Positions 35,974 through 45,084 of a DNA stretch of 64,000 nt are shown here, piece after piece. Position 1 is the first letter of the stretch. Each line of letters opens with the position of its first letter. A program made the translations under genes and the position numbers. The stretch is from Prevotella sp. tc2-28. GTDB taxonomy: Bacteria > Bacteroidota > Bacteroidia > Bacteroidales > Bacteroidaceae. The stretch is from the NCBI RefSeq assembly GCF_900107705.1, contig NZ_FNRE01000009.1, positions 1 through 64,000 of the forward strand, written 5' to 3'. Under the pieces are notes generated by a model. It worked only from the letters and a program-made list of their open reading frames with translations. It was not told where the DNA came from and searched no databases.

Positions 35974-36489
35974 TTATTTGTTACGCTCTGCGATAGCGTC
36001 AAGCAATCCGTGAATCTTGCCACCAGCATTCAAGCCAGACACCACAGTCTTGATAGGAGATTGCAGCAATGTGACAACGTCGGCAATAAGTTCGTTCTTG
36101 CTCTTGATAGCAACCAGCTCTGACAGCTTGTCTGCACCTACGAAGAAGCCCTCTTCGGCATAAGCAGCCTTCAATGCGGGAACACCTTCCTTGGCATATT
36201 CCTTCAAGAGCTTAGCAGGTACGTTAGCTGTATTTGCGAACATCACAGCTGTACTGCCTTTCAGGCTATCATAAAGAGGTTCAAAATCTACATCAGAAGC
36301 CTCAAAAGCCTTGTGGAGAAGCGTATTCTTCACTACGACCATCTTAATCTCATTCTTGAAGCACTTACGACGAAGGTCGCTAGTCTGCTCTGCATTCAGT
36401 CCGGCAATATCAACCAGATAGAAATGAGGATATTCCTTCAGCTTCTGTCCAAGTTCTACTACGATAGTATCTTTTAATTCCTTTTTCAT
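35974..36489 (-). CDS. rplJ: Ribosomal protein uL10
   Basis: 171 residues. Binds 23S rRNA and anchors L12 dimers through its C-terminal helix. RRKCFKNEIKMVVVKNTLLHKA is the conserved N-terminal block and KGSTAVMFA follows. Only 19 bp separate it from rplA, too short for the usual L10-leader structure. Confidence 0.97.
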   Translation of the reverse strand: MKKELKDTIVVELGQKLKEYPHFYLVDIAGLNAEQTSDLRRKCFKNEIKMVVVKNTLLHKAFEASDVDFEPLYDSLKGSTAVMFANTANVPAKLLKEYAKEGVPALKAAYAEEGFFVGADKLSELVAIKSKNELIADVVTLLQSPIKTVVSGLNAGGKIHGLLDAIAERNK

Positions 36490-36508
36490 TTTACTAAACT
36501 TTTACGAG

Positions 36509-37201
36509 TTATTCAACTGATTTAGGATCTACCTTGATACCAGCGCTCATCGTGCTGGAGATAAAGACACTCTTCATATAGGTACCCTTGGCAGCAGCCG
36601 GCTTCAGCTTGATAATAGTCTGCAAGAACTCTTTTGCATTCTCGAAAATCTGCTCGGGAGTGAAAGAAACCTTACCGATTGAGGCGTGTACAATACCTGC
36701 CTTGTCAACCTTGAAGTCAATCTTACCTTGCTTTACTTCCTTGACTGCCTTAGCAACGTCCATAGTAACAGTACCGCTCTTGGGGTTAGGCATCAAGCCA
36801 CGAGGACCCAATACACGTCCGAGAGGACCTAACTTACCCATGCATGAGGGCATTGTAATAATCACATCAACATCAGTCCAACCCTGCTTGATCTTCTCGA
36901 TATACTCGTCAAGACCAACGTGGTCGGCGCCAGCTTCCTTAGCAGCAGCTTCCTGATCGGGAGTACAGAGAGCGAGGACACGTGTAACCTTACCAGTACC
37001 ATTCGGCAGTGATACAACACCGCGAACCATCTGGTTAGCTTTACGCGGGTCAACACCCAAGCGTACATCGATATCGACAGAAGCATCGAACTTAGTAGTG
37101 GTAATTTCCTTTACCAGCTCTGCAGCTTCTTTCAAAGAGTATGCTTTCCCTGCTTCAACCTTATCAGCTACCAACTTTTGATTTTTTGTCAGTTTACTCA
37201 T
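36509..37201 (-). CDS. rplA: Ribosomal protein uL1
   Basis: 230 residues. [17 protein letters not shown] and [16 protein letters not shown] are the L1 signatures; the latter contacts rRNA at the L1 stalk. L1 is usually the repressor of its own rplK-rplA mRNA. Encoded 25 bp after rplK. Confidence 0.98.
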   Translation of the reverse strand: MSKLTKNQKLVADKVEAGKAYSLKEAAELVKEITTTKFDASVDIDVRLGVDPRKANQMVRGVVSLPNGTGKVTRVLALCTPDQEAAAKEAGADHVGLDEYIEKIKQGWTDVDVIITMPSCMGKLGPLGRVLGPRGLMPNPKSGTVTMDVAKAVKEVKQGKIDFKVDKAGIVHASIGKVSFTPEQIFENAKEFLQTIIKLKPAAAKGTYMKSVFISSTMSAGIKVDPKSVE

Positions 37202-37226
37202 TTTCTTAATTGAAGTTATTTGTTAT

Positions 37227-37664
37227 TTAACCAGGGAAGTCCCCTTTAACAGTGATACCCATGCTTCTAGCTGTACCAGCAATCAGCTTCATAGCTGACT
37301 CAATTGTAAAGCAGTTCAAATCGCTCATCTTATCCTCAGCGATTGCACGTACCTGATCCCAAGTAACGGTAGCAACCTTCTTACGGTTAGGCTGAGCAGA
37401 ACCACTCTTCACCTTAGCGGCCTCCAGTAACTGTACGGCAGCAGGGGGAGTCTTGATAATGAAGCTAAAAGACTTGTCTGCATAGTATGTGATAACAACA
37501 GGAAGAATCTTACCTGCCTTATCCTGGGTTCTGGCGTTGAACTCTTTGCAGAATCCCATAATGTTAATACCCTTCGAACCCAGTGCAGGTCCTACGGGAG
37601 GAGAGGGATTCGCAGCGCCACCTTTAATCTGTAATTTGATTAATCCAGCAACTTCTTTAGCCAT
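37227..37664 (-). CDS. rplK: Ribosomal protein uL11
   Basis: 145 residues. N-terminal [23 protein letters not shown] and [15 protein letters not shown]-terminal rRNA-binding domain with [25 protein letters not shown]. Part of the GTPase-associated centre. Preceded by a 96-bp leader containing a small hairpin. Confidence 0.98.
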   Translation of the reverse strand: MAKEVAGLIKLQIKGGAANPSPPVGPALGSKGINIMGFCKEFNARTQDKAGKILPVVITYYADKSFSFIIKTPPAAVQLLEAAKVKSGSAQPNRKKVATVTWDQVRAIAEDKMSDLNCFTIESAMKLIAGTARSMGITVKGDFPG

Positions 37665-37760
37665 TTCTGTTTATTAATATTTATTGATTGTTATATAAGC
37701 CGCAGGAGTGGAAGCCTCCTATGACCGTATATAGAACAGGTGTACCGTAACATTTACACC
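37665..37760 (-). promoter_or_regulatory. nusG-rplK intergenic leader, possible L1 regulatory site
   Basis: The 96-bp gap contains, on minus, AGGAG-GCTTCCA-CTCCT (37720-37704), a 5-bp hairpin in a G-rich setting. In E. coli L1 represses translation by binding the rplK leader; position fits but no sequence match to the E. coli site can be claimed. No -7 box is seen. Confidence 0.3.
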
Positions 37761-38309
37761 TTATTCTTTCTCAACTTGTGTAAAAGCCAACTCCAAAGGA
37801 GTCTTACGTCCGAAGATCTTTACCATCACCTTCAGTTTGCGCTTCTCTGCGTTAACCTCTTCGATAACGCCACTGAATCCACTGAACGGCCCATCAGTAA
37901 CCTTGACTGTTTCATCAACACTGTATGGGATATTAACCTCAGCACTTTCTATTGTCGTCTCCTCGGCTGTACCCAGAATGCGATTGATGTCCGACTGACG
38001 TACGACCTGAGGATTATCCATTCCACCAAGGAATCCTAAGACATTAGGAATAAAGCGAAGCATATGGGCAACCTCACCTTGGAGATGAGCTTGAACAAGC
38101 ACATAACCCGGAAGGAAGAGCTTCTCCTTGATAACACGCTTTCCATTACGGAGCATGGCATATTTCTCTGTTGGAAGAAGGACTTCACCAACGTGACTTT
38201 CGAGCACATCATTATGCTTCTTTGCAGCATCGATGAACTCTTTAACTTTTCCTTCTTTTCCACTAACAGCACGTAGAACGTACCATTTCATCTCTGAAGC
38301 CTCTGCCAT
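37761..38309 (-). CDS. nusG: Transcription termination/antitermination factor NusG
   Basis: 182 residues. N-terminal NGN domain ([20 protein letters not shown]) contacts polymerase; the C-terminal KOW domain shows [18 protein letters not shown]. Start at 38309 or the in-frame ATG at 38291 (MKWYVLR), which is the more usual N-terminus. It lies 15 bp after secE. Confidence 0.97.
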   Translation of the reverse strand: MAEASEMKWYVLRAVSGKEGKVKEFIDAAKKHNDVLESHVGEVLLPTEKYAMLRNGKRVIKEKLFLPGYVLVQAHLQGEVAHMLRFIPNVLGFLGGMDNPQVVRQSDINRILGTAEETTIESAEVNIPYSVDETVKVTDGPFSGFSGVIEEVNAEKRKLKVMVKIFGRKTPLELAFTQVEKE

Positions 38310-38324
38310 CTTCCGTTCTATTCT

Positions 38325-38522
38325 TTAGTTAGGATAAACTGAACTCATGACTGCCTTGAACGCAACGTCCATCAGCCATACTACTATTGCAATAATAAGC
38401 GAAGCAGACAACACAACCACTGCACTTTGTGTCAGTTCCTTATAGGTTGGCCAAGTCGTCTTGTGCGCAAGCTCTTCATAGCAAGCTTTGCAATAATTGA
38501 TGAATGTCTTAAAAATCTTCAT
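38325..38522 (-). CDS. secE: Preprotein translocase subunit SecE
   Basis: 65 residues, the short single-helix form. EELAHKTTWPTYKELTQSAVVVL holds the conserved amphipathic WP motif, followed by one membrane helix (SLIIAIVVWLMDVAF). The open frame runs to 38630 through the tRNA gene, so the ATG at 38522 (MKIFKTFINY) is the start. It follows tRNA-Trp by 17 bp. Confidence 0.94.
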   Translation of the reverse strand: MKIFKTFINYCKACYEELAHKTTWPTYKELTQSAVVVLSASLIIAIVVWLMDVAFKAVMSSVYPN

Positions 38523-38539
38523 ACTATCTTCTTTCTTAG

Positions 38540-38612
38540 CACGGGAAGGAGGACTCGAACCCACGACCCTCGGTTTTGGAGACCGATGCTCTACCAACTG
38601 AGCTATTCCCGT
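38540..38612 (-). tRNA. trnW: tRNA-Trp (CCA anticodon)
   Basis: Acceptor ACGGGAA/TTCCCGT, D-arm TAGCTCAGTTGGTAGAGC, anticodon arm TCGGT-CTCCAAA-ACCGA with CCA at 34-36, T-arm GGTTCGAG. Discriminator G as expected for Trp. The CCA end is not encoded. The usual Bacteroidales place, between tuf and secE. Confidence 0.95.
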
Positions 38613-38617
38613 ATAAA

Positions 38618-38641
38618 AGCCCCCACCCATAAGCGGGGGCT
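38618..38641 (-). terminator. Hairpin between tuf and tRNA-Trp
   Basis: On minus, AGCCCCC (38641-38635) pairs with GGGGGCT (38624-38618), a 7-bp stem with a 10-nt loop, followed by TTTAT. It looks like a weak terminator for tuf, but tRNA-Trp and secE-rpoC begin 5 bp beyond it with no promoter seen between, so read-through or processing is needed. Confidence 0.6.
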
Positions 38642-38689
38642 ATTTTATTTAGTTGAGTGTATTGCGAATAATCGCAATCTATTGAACAA

Positions 38690-39874
38690 TTAGTCTTCGA
38701 ACACCTCAGTGATCTGACCAGAACCAACGGTGCGACCACCTTCGCGGATAGCGAAACGCAGACCCTGGTTCAGAGCAACAGCGTAGATCAACTCAACAGT
38801 GATCTCTACATTATCACCAGGCATTACCATCTCAACACCTGCAGGCAGAGTGATCTCACCGGTGCAGTCCATAGTGCGGAGATAGAACTGGGGACGATAC
38901 TTGTTTCCGAATGGTGTGTGACGGCCACCCTCTTCCTTCTTCAGGACATAGATAGAAGCCTTGAACTTCTTGAAGGGCTTAATCTGACCCGGATGGCAAA
39001 GTACCATACCACGCTTGATTTCGTTCTTGTCGATACCACGGAGCAGCAGACCTACGTTATCACCAGCCTGTCCCTCATCAAGGATCTTACGGAACATCTC
39101 AACACCAGTAACAACAGACTTCTTGTCTTCACCCAGACCGAGGAGCTCAACTTCATCACCTACGTGGATAACACCAGTCTCGATACGACCAGTAGCAACA
39201 GTACCACGACCAGTAATTGAGAACACGTCCTCAACAGGCATCAAGAAGGGCTTGTCGGTAGCACGAGGAGGCTCCTGAATCCAAGTATCACAGGTATCCA
39301 TCAGCTCCATTACCTTCTGCTCCCACTTCTCAACACCGTTCAGTGCGCCGAGGGCAGAACCACGGATGATAGGAGTATCGTCCTCGAACTCATACTGAGC
39401 GAGAATCTCCTGAACCTCCATCTCTACGAGTTCCAGCATCTCCTCATCCTCAACCATATCACACTTGTTCAGGAACACAACCAGACGGGGAACGTTTACC
39501 TGACGAGCGAGCAGAACGTGCTCACGAGTCTGAGGCATAGGACCGTCAGTAGCAGCAACAACAAGGATAGCACCATCCATCTGAGCAGCACCAGTTACCA
39601 TGTTCTTCACATAGTCGGCGTGTCCCGGGCAGTCAACGTGAGCGTAGTGACGCTTAGCTGTCTCGTACTCAACGTGAGCGGTGTTAATGGTGATACCACG
39701 CTCCTTCTCCTCAGGAGCATTGTCGATCTGGTCGAAAGACTTAACCTCAGAAAGACCCTGCTTAGCCAGTACAGTAGTAATAGCAGCGGTCAGAGTAGTC
39801 TTACCGTGGTCAACGTGACCGATAGTACCAATGTTTACGTGCGGTTTGGTGCGCACAAAATTCTCTTTAGCCAT
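38690..39874 (-). CDS. tuf: Elongation factor Tu
   Basis: 394 residues. GTPase motifs: [10 protein letters not shown] (P-loop), DCPGHADYV (G3), NKCDMVED (G4) and GSALGAL (G5). Domains 2 and 3 follow with [20 protein letters not shown]. It delivers aminoacyl-tRNA to the ribosome. Only this copy is in the window. The leader between tRNA-Thr and tuf has a 12-bp palindrome CGATTTAAATCG (39914-39925). Confidence 0.99.
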   Translation of the reverse strand: MAKENFVRTKPHVNIGTIGHVDHGKTTLTAAITTVLAKQGLSEVKSFDQIDNAPEEKERGITINTAHVEYETAKRHYAHVDCPGHADYVKNMVTGAAQMDGAILVVAATDGPMPQTREHVLLARQVNVPRLVVFLNKCDMVEDEEMLELVEMEVQEILAQYEFEDDTPIIRGSALGALNGVEKWEQKVMELMDTCDTWIQEPPRATDKPFLMPVEDVFSITGRGTVATGRIETGVIHVGDEVELLGLGEDKKSVVTGVEMFRKILDEGQAGDNVGLLLRGIDKNEIKRGMVLCHPGQIKPFKKFKASIYVLKKEEGGRHTPFGNKYRPQFYLRTMDCTGEITLPAGVEMVMPGDNVEITVELIYAVALNQGLRFAIREGGRTVGSGQITEVFED

Positions 39875-39942
39875 AGCTTTTCTTTGTTTATTGTTTTATT
39901 AAATGAATTATTCCGATTTAAATCGTTTTCACTAACGTTTTG

Positions 39943-40014
<72 letters not shown>

Positions 40015-40022
40015 GAGCATTG

Positions 40023-40095
40023 AGCGGAAAACGGGGCTCAAACCCGCGACCCCCAGCTTGGAAGGCTAGTGCTCTATCAACTGAGCTATTTCCGC
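40023..40095 (-). tRNA. trnG: tRNA-Gly (TCC anticodon)
   Basis: Acceptor GCGGAAA/TTTCCGC, D-arm TAGCTCAGTTGATAGAGC, anticodon loop CTTCCAA giving TCC, T-loop TTTGAGC. Eight bp upstream of tRNA-Thr(GGT). Confidence 0.94.
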
Positions 40096-40119
40096 AACAT
40101 TAACTTCCTCTTTTGGAAG

Positions 40120-40202
40120 TGGGTGGTGATGGATTCGAACCACCGAAGTCGAAAGACAACAGATTTACAGTCTGCCCCATTTGGCCGCTCTGGAAACCAC
40201 CC
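40120..40202 (-). tRNA. trnY: tRNA-Tyr (GTA anticodon)
   Basis: 83 nt with the long variable arm of tRNA-Tyr. Acceptor GGGTGGT/ATCACCACCC region, anticodon arm CAGAC-TGTAAAT-CTG with GTA, T-loop TTCGAAT, discriminator A. Confidence 0.95.
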
Positions 40203-40249
40203 TCAATGTTTTTGCCTCGTCTCAGCCTTTTATTGGCCTCGTCCTTCCG

Positions 40250-40323
40250 AGCCTCTTGTCGGATTCGAACCAACGACCCCGAGATTACAAATCACGTGCT
40301 CTGGCCAACTGAGCTAAAGAGGC
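40250..40323 (-). tRNA. trnT: tRNA-Thr (TGT anticodon)
   Basis: Acceptor GCCTCTT/AAGAGGC, D-arm TAGCTCAGTTGGCCAGAGC, anticodon loop TTTGTAA giving TGT, T-loop TTCGAAT. First gene of the tRNA-tuf-rpo transcript. The order Thr-Tyr-Gly-Thr-tuf equals E. coli thrU-tyrU-glyT-thrT-tufB. Confidence 0.95.
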
Positions 40324-40329
40324 ATTTAA

Positions 40330-40402
40330 GCATCCGCTCCCCGATGGAGTCTGAATGTCGGAAAGCGGATGCAAAGGTAGGCATTATTTTTGAATTACCA
40401 AA
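40330..40402 (-). promoter_or_regulatory. Promoter and hairpin heading the tRNA-tuf-rpoBC transcript
   Basis: On minus, TTTG (40402-40399), 19-bp spacer, TACCTTTG (40379-40372): full consensus. Just downstream, GCATCCGCT (40372-40364 on minus) pairs with AGCGGATGC (40338-40330), a 9-bp perfect stem that begins at the end of the -7 box. The RNA from about 40367 would keep only part of the 5' arm, so the dyad may act at DNA level or as a processing site. Confidence 0.7.
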
Positions 40403-40419
40403 ACTTTTCGAGATTTTTT

Positions 40420-40719
40420 TTATCTATTACGCATTTTTTCCTTCATTTTCTGTAGCTGGACCTTCATAGAATCAACACAAAGGTCCACACTTTCCTCAAA
40501 TGTATCGCTCACTTTCTCAACAAAAAGCGTTGATCCAGGAACGGACACATTCAGGCTGACCTCCTTATTTTGTGCCGTAGCTGGCTTTACAACCTTACAC
40601 TGCACTTCGACGGTTTTGATGTCTTCAAAAGTTTTTTCCAACTTGGCGACCTTTTTTTCGATGAACGCCTCGAGTTTCTCAGTTGCGTCAAAATGAATTG
40701 ACTGAATCTTAATTTCCAT
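40420..40719 (-). CDS. hpf: Ribosome hibernation promoting factor (short HPF/RaiA type)
   Basis: 99 residues of the S30AE family: MEIKIQSIHFDATEKLEAFI at the start and VEVQCKVVKPATAQNKEVSL in the middle. It binds the 30S subunit of stored ribosomes. Only the N-terminal domain is present, so it is the short form. It follows the Xer recombinase gene by 34 bp. Confidence 0.93.
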   Translation of the reverse strand: MEIKIQSIHFDATEKLEAFIEKKVAKLEKTFEDIKTVEVQCKVVKPATAQNKEVSLNVSVPGSTLFVEKVSDTFEESVDLCVDSMKVQLQKMKEKMRNR

Positions 40720-40753
40720 AGTTACCTCCTATTTTTTAGGGTAAATAATAAGG

Positions 40754-41653
40754 TTAAGCCCTTGGATGGGCATTCTCATATACTTTTTTTAGTTGTTCAA
40801 ATGTCGTGTGGGTATAAATCTCGGTTGTGGCAACACTCTCATGACCCAAGAGCAGCCGTACACTCTCCAGCCCGGCTCCGTTGTTTAACATGGCTGTCGC
40901 GAAGGAATGCCGCAAAACATGAGGCGACTTTTTCTTCAGCGTCGTCACCAGTGAGAGACACTTCTTCACAATCATCTCTACCTGGAAACGACTCATCCGC
41001 TGACCTTTGTCACTTAGAAAGAGTGCATCATCAGCTGGATTGACAAATTTTTGGTTCCGATGCTCGATATAGGTCTTCAAAGCACTTTCGAGTTCTTGCC
41101 CGAAAGGGACTATCCGCTGTTTGTTGCGCTTACCAGTGACTTTCAGCTGACGGGTTGCAAAGTCAATGTCATTATCTTTCAGTCCAATCAACTCAGCCAA
41201 ACGGATTCCTGTCTCATAAAATAATATAATAATAGTACGCGCGCGAAGATCTTGATAGGTATCGCTCCACATTTCCGAAACGTCTATCAACCGATCCATT
41301 TCATCTTCACGTACAAACTGGGGAAGTGGCTTTTGTTTCTTAGGACCTTTAATGGCATAGGCAGGGTCACGTGACACCAAGCGACGGCTCATCGCAAAAC
41401 GAAAAAAGGAACGCACGGCACTCAAACAGTTATTCACTGTTGATGCCATGTCGCCTTTATCCATCATACTCTCCATCCAGTCACGGATGATATCCGAGTC
41501 TACCGACTCCCACGAGAGATGACTATCTCGATTTTTGAAGTACGACTCAAAGTCTCTCAGACTTCGCTCGTAGGTGCGCACCGTTAACTCCGAACGGTTT
41601 CGCTCATAACGGAGGTAGTTTAAGAATTCTTTCGTCATATTCATTCGTTGCAT
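40754..41653 (-). CDS. xerC: Tyrosine recombinase XerC/XerD family
   Basis: 299 residues. N-terminal SAM-like core-binding domain, then the catalytic domain: Arg in ETGIRLAELIGL, HVLRHSFATAML with the H-x-x-R pair, LLGHESVATTEIYTH with the second His and nucleophilic Tyr. Resolves chromosome dimers at dif. Chromosomal context between rpsU and hpf, conserved in Bacteroidales, argues against an integrase of a mobile element. Start 41653 or 41638 (MTKEFLNYL). Confidence 0.9.
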   Translation of the reverse strand: MQRMNMTKEFLNYLRYERNRSELTVRTYERSLRDFESYFKNRDSHLSWESVDSDIIRDWMESMMDKGDMASTVNNCLSAVRSFFRFAMSRRLVSRDPAYAIKGPKKQKPLPQFVREDEMDRLIDVSEMWSDTYQDLRARTIIILFYETGIRLAELIGLKDNDIDFATRQLKVTGKRNKQRIVPFGQELESALKTYIEHRNQKFVNPADDALFLSDKGQRMSRFQVEMIVKKCLSLVTTLKKKSPHVLRHSFATAMLNNGAGLESVRLLLGHESVATTEIYTHTTFEQLKKVYENAHPRA

Positions 41654-41715
41654 CTCTTTTTCGGCAACGAATTTACAACTTTTTCTTCAAACCACCAAAT
41701 AATTCCGTGATTTTT

Positions 41716-41907
41716 TTACTCTTCAGTGGCGCGCAACTTCTGTACGTAAATAGCGTGCTCCATCTTCAGGCGCTTGAGTACAGAAGGTTTGTCGAACTGC
41801 TGGCGTGCACGGAGTTCCTTGATGACACCGGTCTTTTCAAACTTTCTCTTAAACTTCTTGAGGGCCTTCTCGATGTTCTCGCCTTCCTTTACTGGTACGA
41901 TAATCAT
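41716..41907 (-). CDS. rpsU: Ribosomal protein bS21
   Basis: 63 residues: IIVPVKEGENIEKALKKFKR and a basic C-terminal half. Binds near the anti-Shine-Dalgarno end of 16S rRNA; in this phylum, which seldom uses Shine-Dalgarno pairing, it is reported to help hide that sequence. First gene of the rpsU-xer-hpf unit. Confidence 0.96.
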   Translation of the reverse strand: MIIVPVKEGENIEKALKKFKRKFEKTGVIKELRARQQFDKPSVLKRLKMEHAIYVQKLRATEE

Positions 41908-41977
41908 GTTCTTTCTTGATTTTAAAATTTTACGTTAAACTTATGCCTTCGGGCACAGGTGCCACGAAAAGCGGGTG

Positions 41978-42009
41978 CAAAGTTACAACATATTTTGCAA
42001 CCCACCAAA
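41978..42009 (-). promoter_or_regulatory. rpsU promoter
   Basis: On minus: TTTG (42009-42006), 20-bp spacer, TAACTTTG (41985-41978). Leader of about 65 nt. Confidence 0.7.
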
Positions 42010-42028
42010 TTTTTCCATCGTTTTTTCT

Positions 42029-43816
42029 TTACCAAGGTGTTGTTGACTGTCTCAACCACGCTTTCTCATCTTCGTCCAGATAAGGCGAAAGACGCTCATA
42101 AACCATGCTGTGGTAGTCGTTCAACCATTGTATTTCCTCTGGTGTCATCATCTCTTTTATCACTGGTGACAAATCAATTGGACAAAGGGTCAATGGGGCA
42201 AACTTCAGGAATTGTCCACATTCTGTCTTGTCTGCAGGCACGACAAGCAGAACATTCTCTATCCGGACCCCGAATCGTCCCTCCAGATAGACACCTGGTT
42301 CATCAGTTACTGTCATACCCTCACGCAACTTTGCCGGACGCCACTCCATGCGTATCTGATGAGGTCCCTCATGTACATTCAGATAACTCCCCACCCCATG
42401 ACCTGTACCATGCAGATAGTTCAAACCTGCTTTCCACAAGTCTTGTCTGGCTACAGCATCCAGTTGGGTACCACTCGCCCCGTCAGGGAAGTGAAGATTC
42501 TGCAATTGCAGATGACCTTTCAGAACCAGGGTATAGACCCTTCGCTGTTCCTCGGTCAGCGGTCCCAGCGCTATAGTACGGGTAATATCCGTCGTGCCAT
42601 CTTGATATTGCGCTCCACTGTCAATGAGCAACAAGCCCTTTGCTTGCAACTCCACATCTGTTTCCGGGGTAGCCTCATAGTGGACGATAGCCCCATGTTC
42701 CTCATAGCCAGCTATAGTGTCAAAGGAGAGGCCCCGATAGAGTGGTTGTTCCGCACGCAATGACTCCAACTTGTCGGAAACGGAAATCTCCGTCAACTTC
42801 TCTTTACCGATTCGCTCATCCAACCATTTCAGGAATTTAACCAAGGCGATGCCGTCACGCAGCATCGCCGACCTAAAACCCGTCAGTTCCCTTTCATTCT
42901 TTATAGCCTTCAAGGCAGGAATAGGCGATGCTTCCCTTACGATATGACGCGTTACCTGCTGATAGAGCGTATAACACACTTCGTCAGGGTCAAGCAGGAT
43001 ATTGTATTCGAAATAGCCTTTCAGTCCTTGAACGATTTCTGTGTATTCAGCCACCTCAACGTCTTGGCTCTTCAGATAGGAAAGCACCTCGTCCGACACT
43101 TTTTCCTTATTAATATACAGCGTGGTCTTATTAGATGCTATCAGCAAGTAGGAAACAAACACCGGATTGCAATGCACGTCACTGCCTCGCAGATTAAGCG
43201 TCCAGGCTATCTCATCCAATGCCACCACCAACATTCCATCAGCATGTAGCTTGCGGAGAGCTTGACGAATGCGATGAATCTTCGATTTTGCCTCTTCGCC
43301 AGCGAATTCAATAGGCTGTATCACGACAGGGTTCTGAGGTATCGCCGGACGGTCCTTCCATATCCGCTGTAAAGGGTCGAAGTTAGTACGCACGGTGATG
43401 CCACCCCTACGCTTCACTTCCTCTTTCAACTGTTCCACGTCAGCTACAGAAGTGACCGAACCATCTACTCCTATTTCCTTGTCTCTCATATCAGTCAATT
43501 CGCCGGATATCCACTCACGAATAGTAGGTGTTCCATCCACTTTTCGCTTCATCAACTGAAATTCCGTCCCTTTGAGTTGCTCTTCCGCTTGAATGAAATA
43601 GCGCGAATCCGTCCATAGTGCTGCACTTTTCAGCGTTACCACGGCAATACCGGCTGAACCAGTAAAGCCACTAATCCACTCACGACCCTTCCAATGGTCC
43701 GCCGTGTACTCACTGTTATGAGGGTCACTGGTAGGAAAGATGAAAGCACTGAGGTGCTCGCGTCGTAATTCTTCTCGTAAAAGCGCTAAACGCTCTCTAA
43801 TCATTGCCTTATCCAT
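42029..43816 (-). CDS. pepP: Xaa-Pro aminopeptidase (M24B)
   Basis: 595 residues. Two creatinase-like N-terminal domains, then the pita-bread catalytic domain: LLLIDSGAQYQDGTTDITRT (two metal-binding Asp), YLHGTGHGVGSYLNVHEGP (His) and TVTDEPGVYLEGRFGVRIEN (Glu ligands). Removes N-terminal residues before proline. The long form of about 600 residues resembles eukaryotic APP1. Start ATG 43816; a GTG at 43819 is in frame. Confidence 0.94.
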   Translation of the reverse strand: MDKAMIRERLALLREELRREHLSAFIFPTSDPHNSEYTADHWKGREWISGFTGSAGIAVVTLKSAALWTDSRYFIQAEEQLKGTEFQLMKRKVDGTPTIREWISGELTDMRDKEIGVDGSVTSVADVEQLKEEVKRRGGITVRTNFDPLQRIWKDRPAIPQNPVVIQPIEFAGEEAKSKIHRIRQALRKLHADGMLVVALDEIAWTLNLRGSDVHCNPVFVSYLLIASNKTTLYINKEKVSDEVLSYLKSQDVEVAEYTEIVQGLKGYFEYNILLDPDEVCYTLYQQVTRHIVREASPIPALKAIKNERELTGFRSAMLRDGIALVKFLKWLDERIGKEKLTEISVSDKLESLRAEQPLYRGLSFDTIAGYEEHGAIVHYEATPETDVELQAKGLLLIDSGAQYQDGTTDITRTIALGPLTEEQRRVYTLVLKGHLQLQNLHFPDGASGTQLDAVARQDLWKAGLNYLHGTGHGVGSYLNVHEGPHQIRMEWRPAKLREGMTVTDEPGVYLEGRFGVRIENVLLVVPADKTECGQFLKFAPLTLCPIDLSPVIKEMMTPEEIQWLNDYHSMVYERLSPYLDEDEKAWLRQSTTPW

Positions 43817-43839
43817 CACGTTTTGTCATTTCCACTTTG

Positions 43840-43871
43840 CAAAGATACACTTTTTCAGAATAAATAACAAA
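43840..43871 (-). promoter_or_regulatory. pepP promoter
   Basis: On minus: TTTG (43871-43868), 20-bp spacer, TATCTTTG (43847-43840). Confidence 0.7.
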
Positions 43872-43911
43872 TAAATTTCCATTTCACAACGGTCAATTCA
43901 CAATTATTTTA

Positions 43912-43919
43912 TAACTTTG
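43912..43919 (+). promoter_or_regulatory. mdh promoter -7 box
   Basis: TAACTTTG, 40 bp before the ATG at 43959; no TTTG at the -33 distance. Confidence 0.6.
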
Positions 43920-43958
43920 CAGCACAAAGAATAGATAATTATAATAATACAACGAATT

Positions 43959-44951
43959 ATGGCATTTTTAACTAACGACAAACTGACCATCGTCGGCGCA
44001 GCTGGCATGATCGGTTCAAACATGGCTCAGTCTGCCCTGATGATGGGTCTGACAAGTGAAATCTGTCTCTACGACGTATTCTCTCCCGAGGGCGTTGCAG
44101 AGGAAATGCGCCAGAGTGGCTTTGACAATGTGAACATAGTAGCCACCACCAATGCCGAAGAGGCATTCAAGAACGCTAAGTACATCATTTCTTCCGGTGG
44201 TGCACCTCGTAAGGCTGGCATGACCCGTGAGGACTTGCTGGCTGGTAACTGTAAGATCGCTGAGGAACTGGGACAGAACATCAAGAAATACTGCCCCGAC
44301 GTAAAGCATGTTGTTATTATCTTCAACCCTGCTGACCTGACTGGTCTGGTTACCTTGCTTTATTCAGGTTTGAAACCCGGACAGGTTACCACACTGGCTG
44401 GTCTGGACACCACTCGTCTGCAGTCTGCACTGGCCAAGAAGTTTGGCGTAATGCAGAGCGAGATTGAGGGTTGTGCTACCTATGGTGGTCACGGCGAGCA
44501 GATGGCTGTATTCGGTAGCCACGTTACCATCAAGGGCCGCAAGTTGACCGATATCATCGGCACCGCAGAATTCCCCGCTGAGGAGTGGGAGCAGATGAAA
44601 GTTGACGTCACCAAGGGTGGTGCCAAGATCATCGAGCTTCGCGGACGCTCTTCTTTCCAGAGCCCCTCTTACCTCTCCGTAGAGATGATTCGTGCCGCTA
44701 TGGGTGGTGAGGCTTTCCGCTTCCCCGTAGGAACATACGTTAAGACTGACAAGTACGACCATATCATGATGGCTATGAAGACCACTATGACTGCTGAGGG
44801 TGCCAAGTACGAGATTCCTCAGGGCACTCCCGAGGAGAACGCCAAGCTCGACCAGAGCTACGAGCACCTGTGCAAGATGCGTGACGAGTTGGTTACACTG
44901 AACATCGTTCCCCCCATCTCAGAGTGGAACAAGATCAACCCGAACTTGTAA
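43959..44951 (+). CDS. mdh: Malate dehydrogenase
   Basis: 330 residues. Rossmann start KLTIVGAAGMIGSNMAQSAL, substrate site GGAPRKAGMTREDLLAGN (mobile-loop Arg) and active-site His in TYGGHGEQM. Interconverts malate and oxaloacetate with NAD; in Prevotella this serves the reductive branch to succinate. Monocistronic, ended by the terminator at 44971-45000. Codon use looks highly expressed. Confidence 0.94.
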   Translation: MAFLTNDKLTIVGAAGMIGSNMAQSALMMGLTSEICLYDVFSPEGVAEEMRQSGFDNVNIVATTNAEEAFKNAKYIISSGGAPRKAGMTREDLLAGNCKIAEELGQNIKKYCPDVKHVVIIFNPADLTGLVTLLYSGLKPGQVTTLAGLDTTRLQSALAKKFGVMQSEIEGCATYGGHGEQMAVFGSHVTIKGRKLTDIIGTAEFPAEEWEQMKVDVTKGGAKIIELRGRSSFQSPSYLSVEMIRAAMGGEAFRFPVGTYVKTDKYDHIMMAMKTTMTAEGAKYEIPQGTPEENAKLDQSYEHLCKMRDELVTLNIVPPISEWNKINPNL

Positions 44952-44970
44952 TTCAAGATCAACTACAAAT

Positions 44971-45000
44971 AAAAAGCCCGTCATTAACGACGGGCTTTTT
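44971..45000 (+). terminator. mdh terminator
   Basis: AAAAAGCCCGTC (44971-44982), loop ATTAAC, GACGGGCTTTTT (44989-45000). A 7-bp GC-rich stem extended by A/T pairs, followed by a U-run; can act in both directions. Confidence 0.92.
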
Positions 45001-45018
45001 CGTTTATACCTTTATTTT

Positions 45019-45084
45019 TGTCCGAACGCCTCGGACTCCTAGTCCGAACGGCACGGACTAAGAGTCCGAAGCCTACGGACTAAC
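45019..45084. repeat. Three 22-bp dyad units between mdh and the CE15 gene
   Basis: GTCCG/AGTCCG starts at 45019 (with T for A), 45041 and 45063; CGGACT at 45032, 45054 and 45076. Same AGTCCG-N7-CGGACT-N3 plan and same count of three as the array at 25322-25387. The last unit overlaps the stop codon of the CE15 gene (45080-45082). Confidence 0.88.

Noticed and set aside
40203-40249. Possible tRNA remnant between tRNA-Tyr and tRNA-Thr
   Set aside because: GCCTCGT-like pieces repeat but no D, anticodon or T arm can be folded.
40754-41653. Tyrosine recombinase as integrase of a mobile element next to tRNA genes
   Set aside because: Gene order with rpsU and hpf is the conserved chromosomal one and no attachment repeats were seen around the tRNAs.
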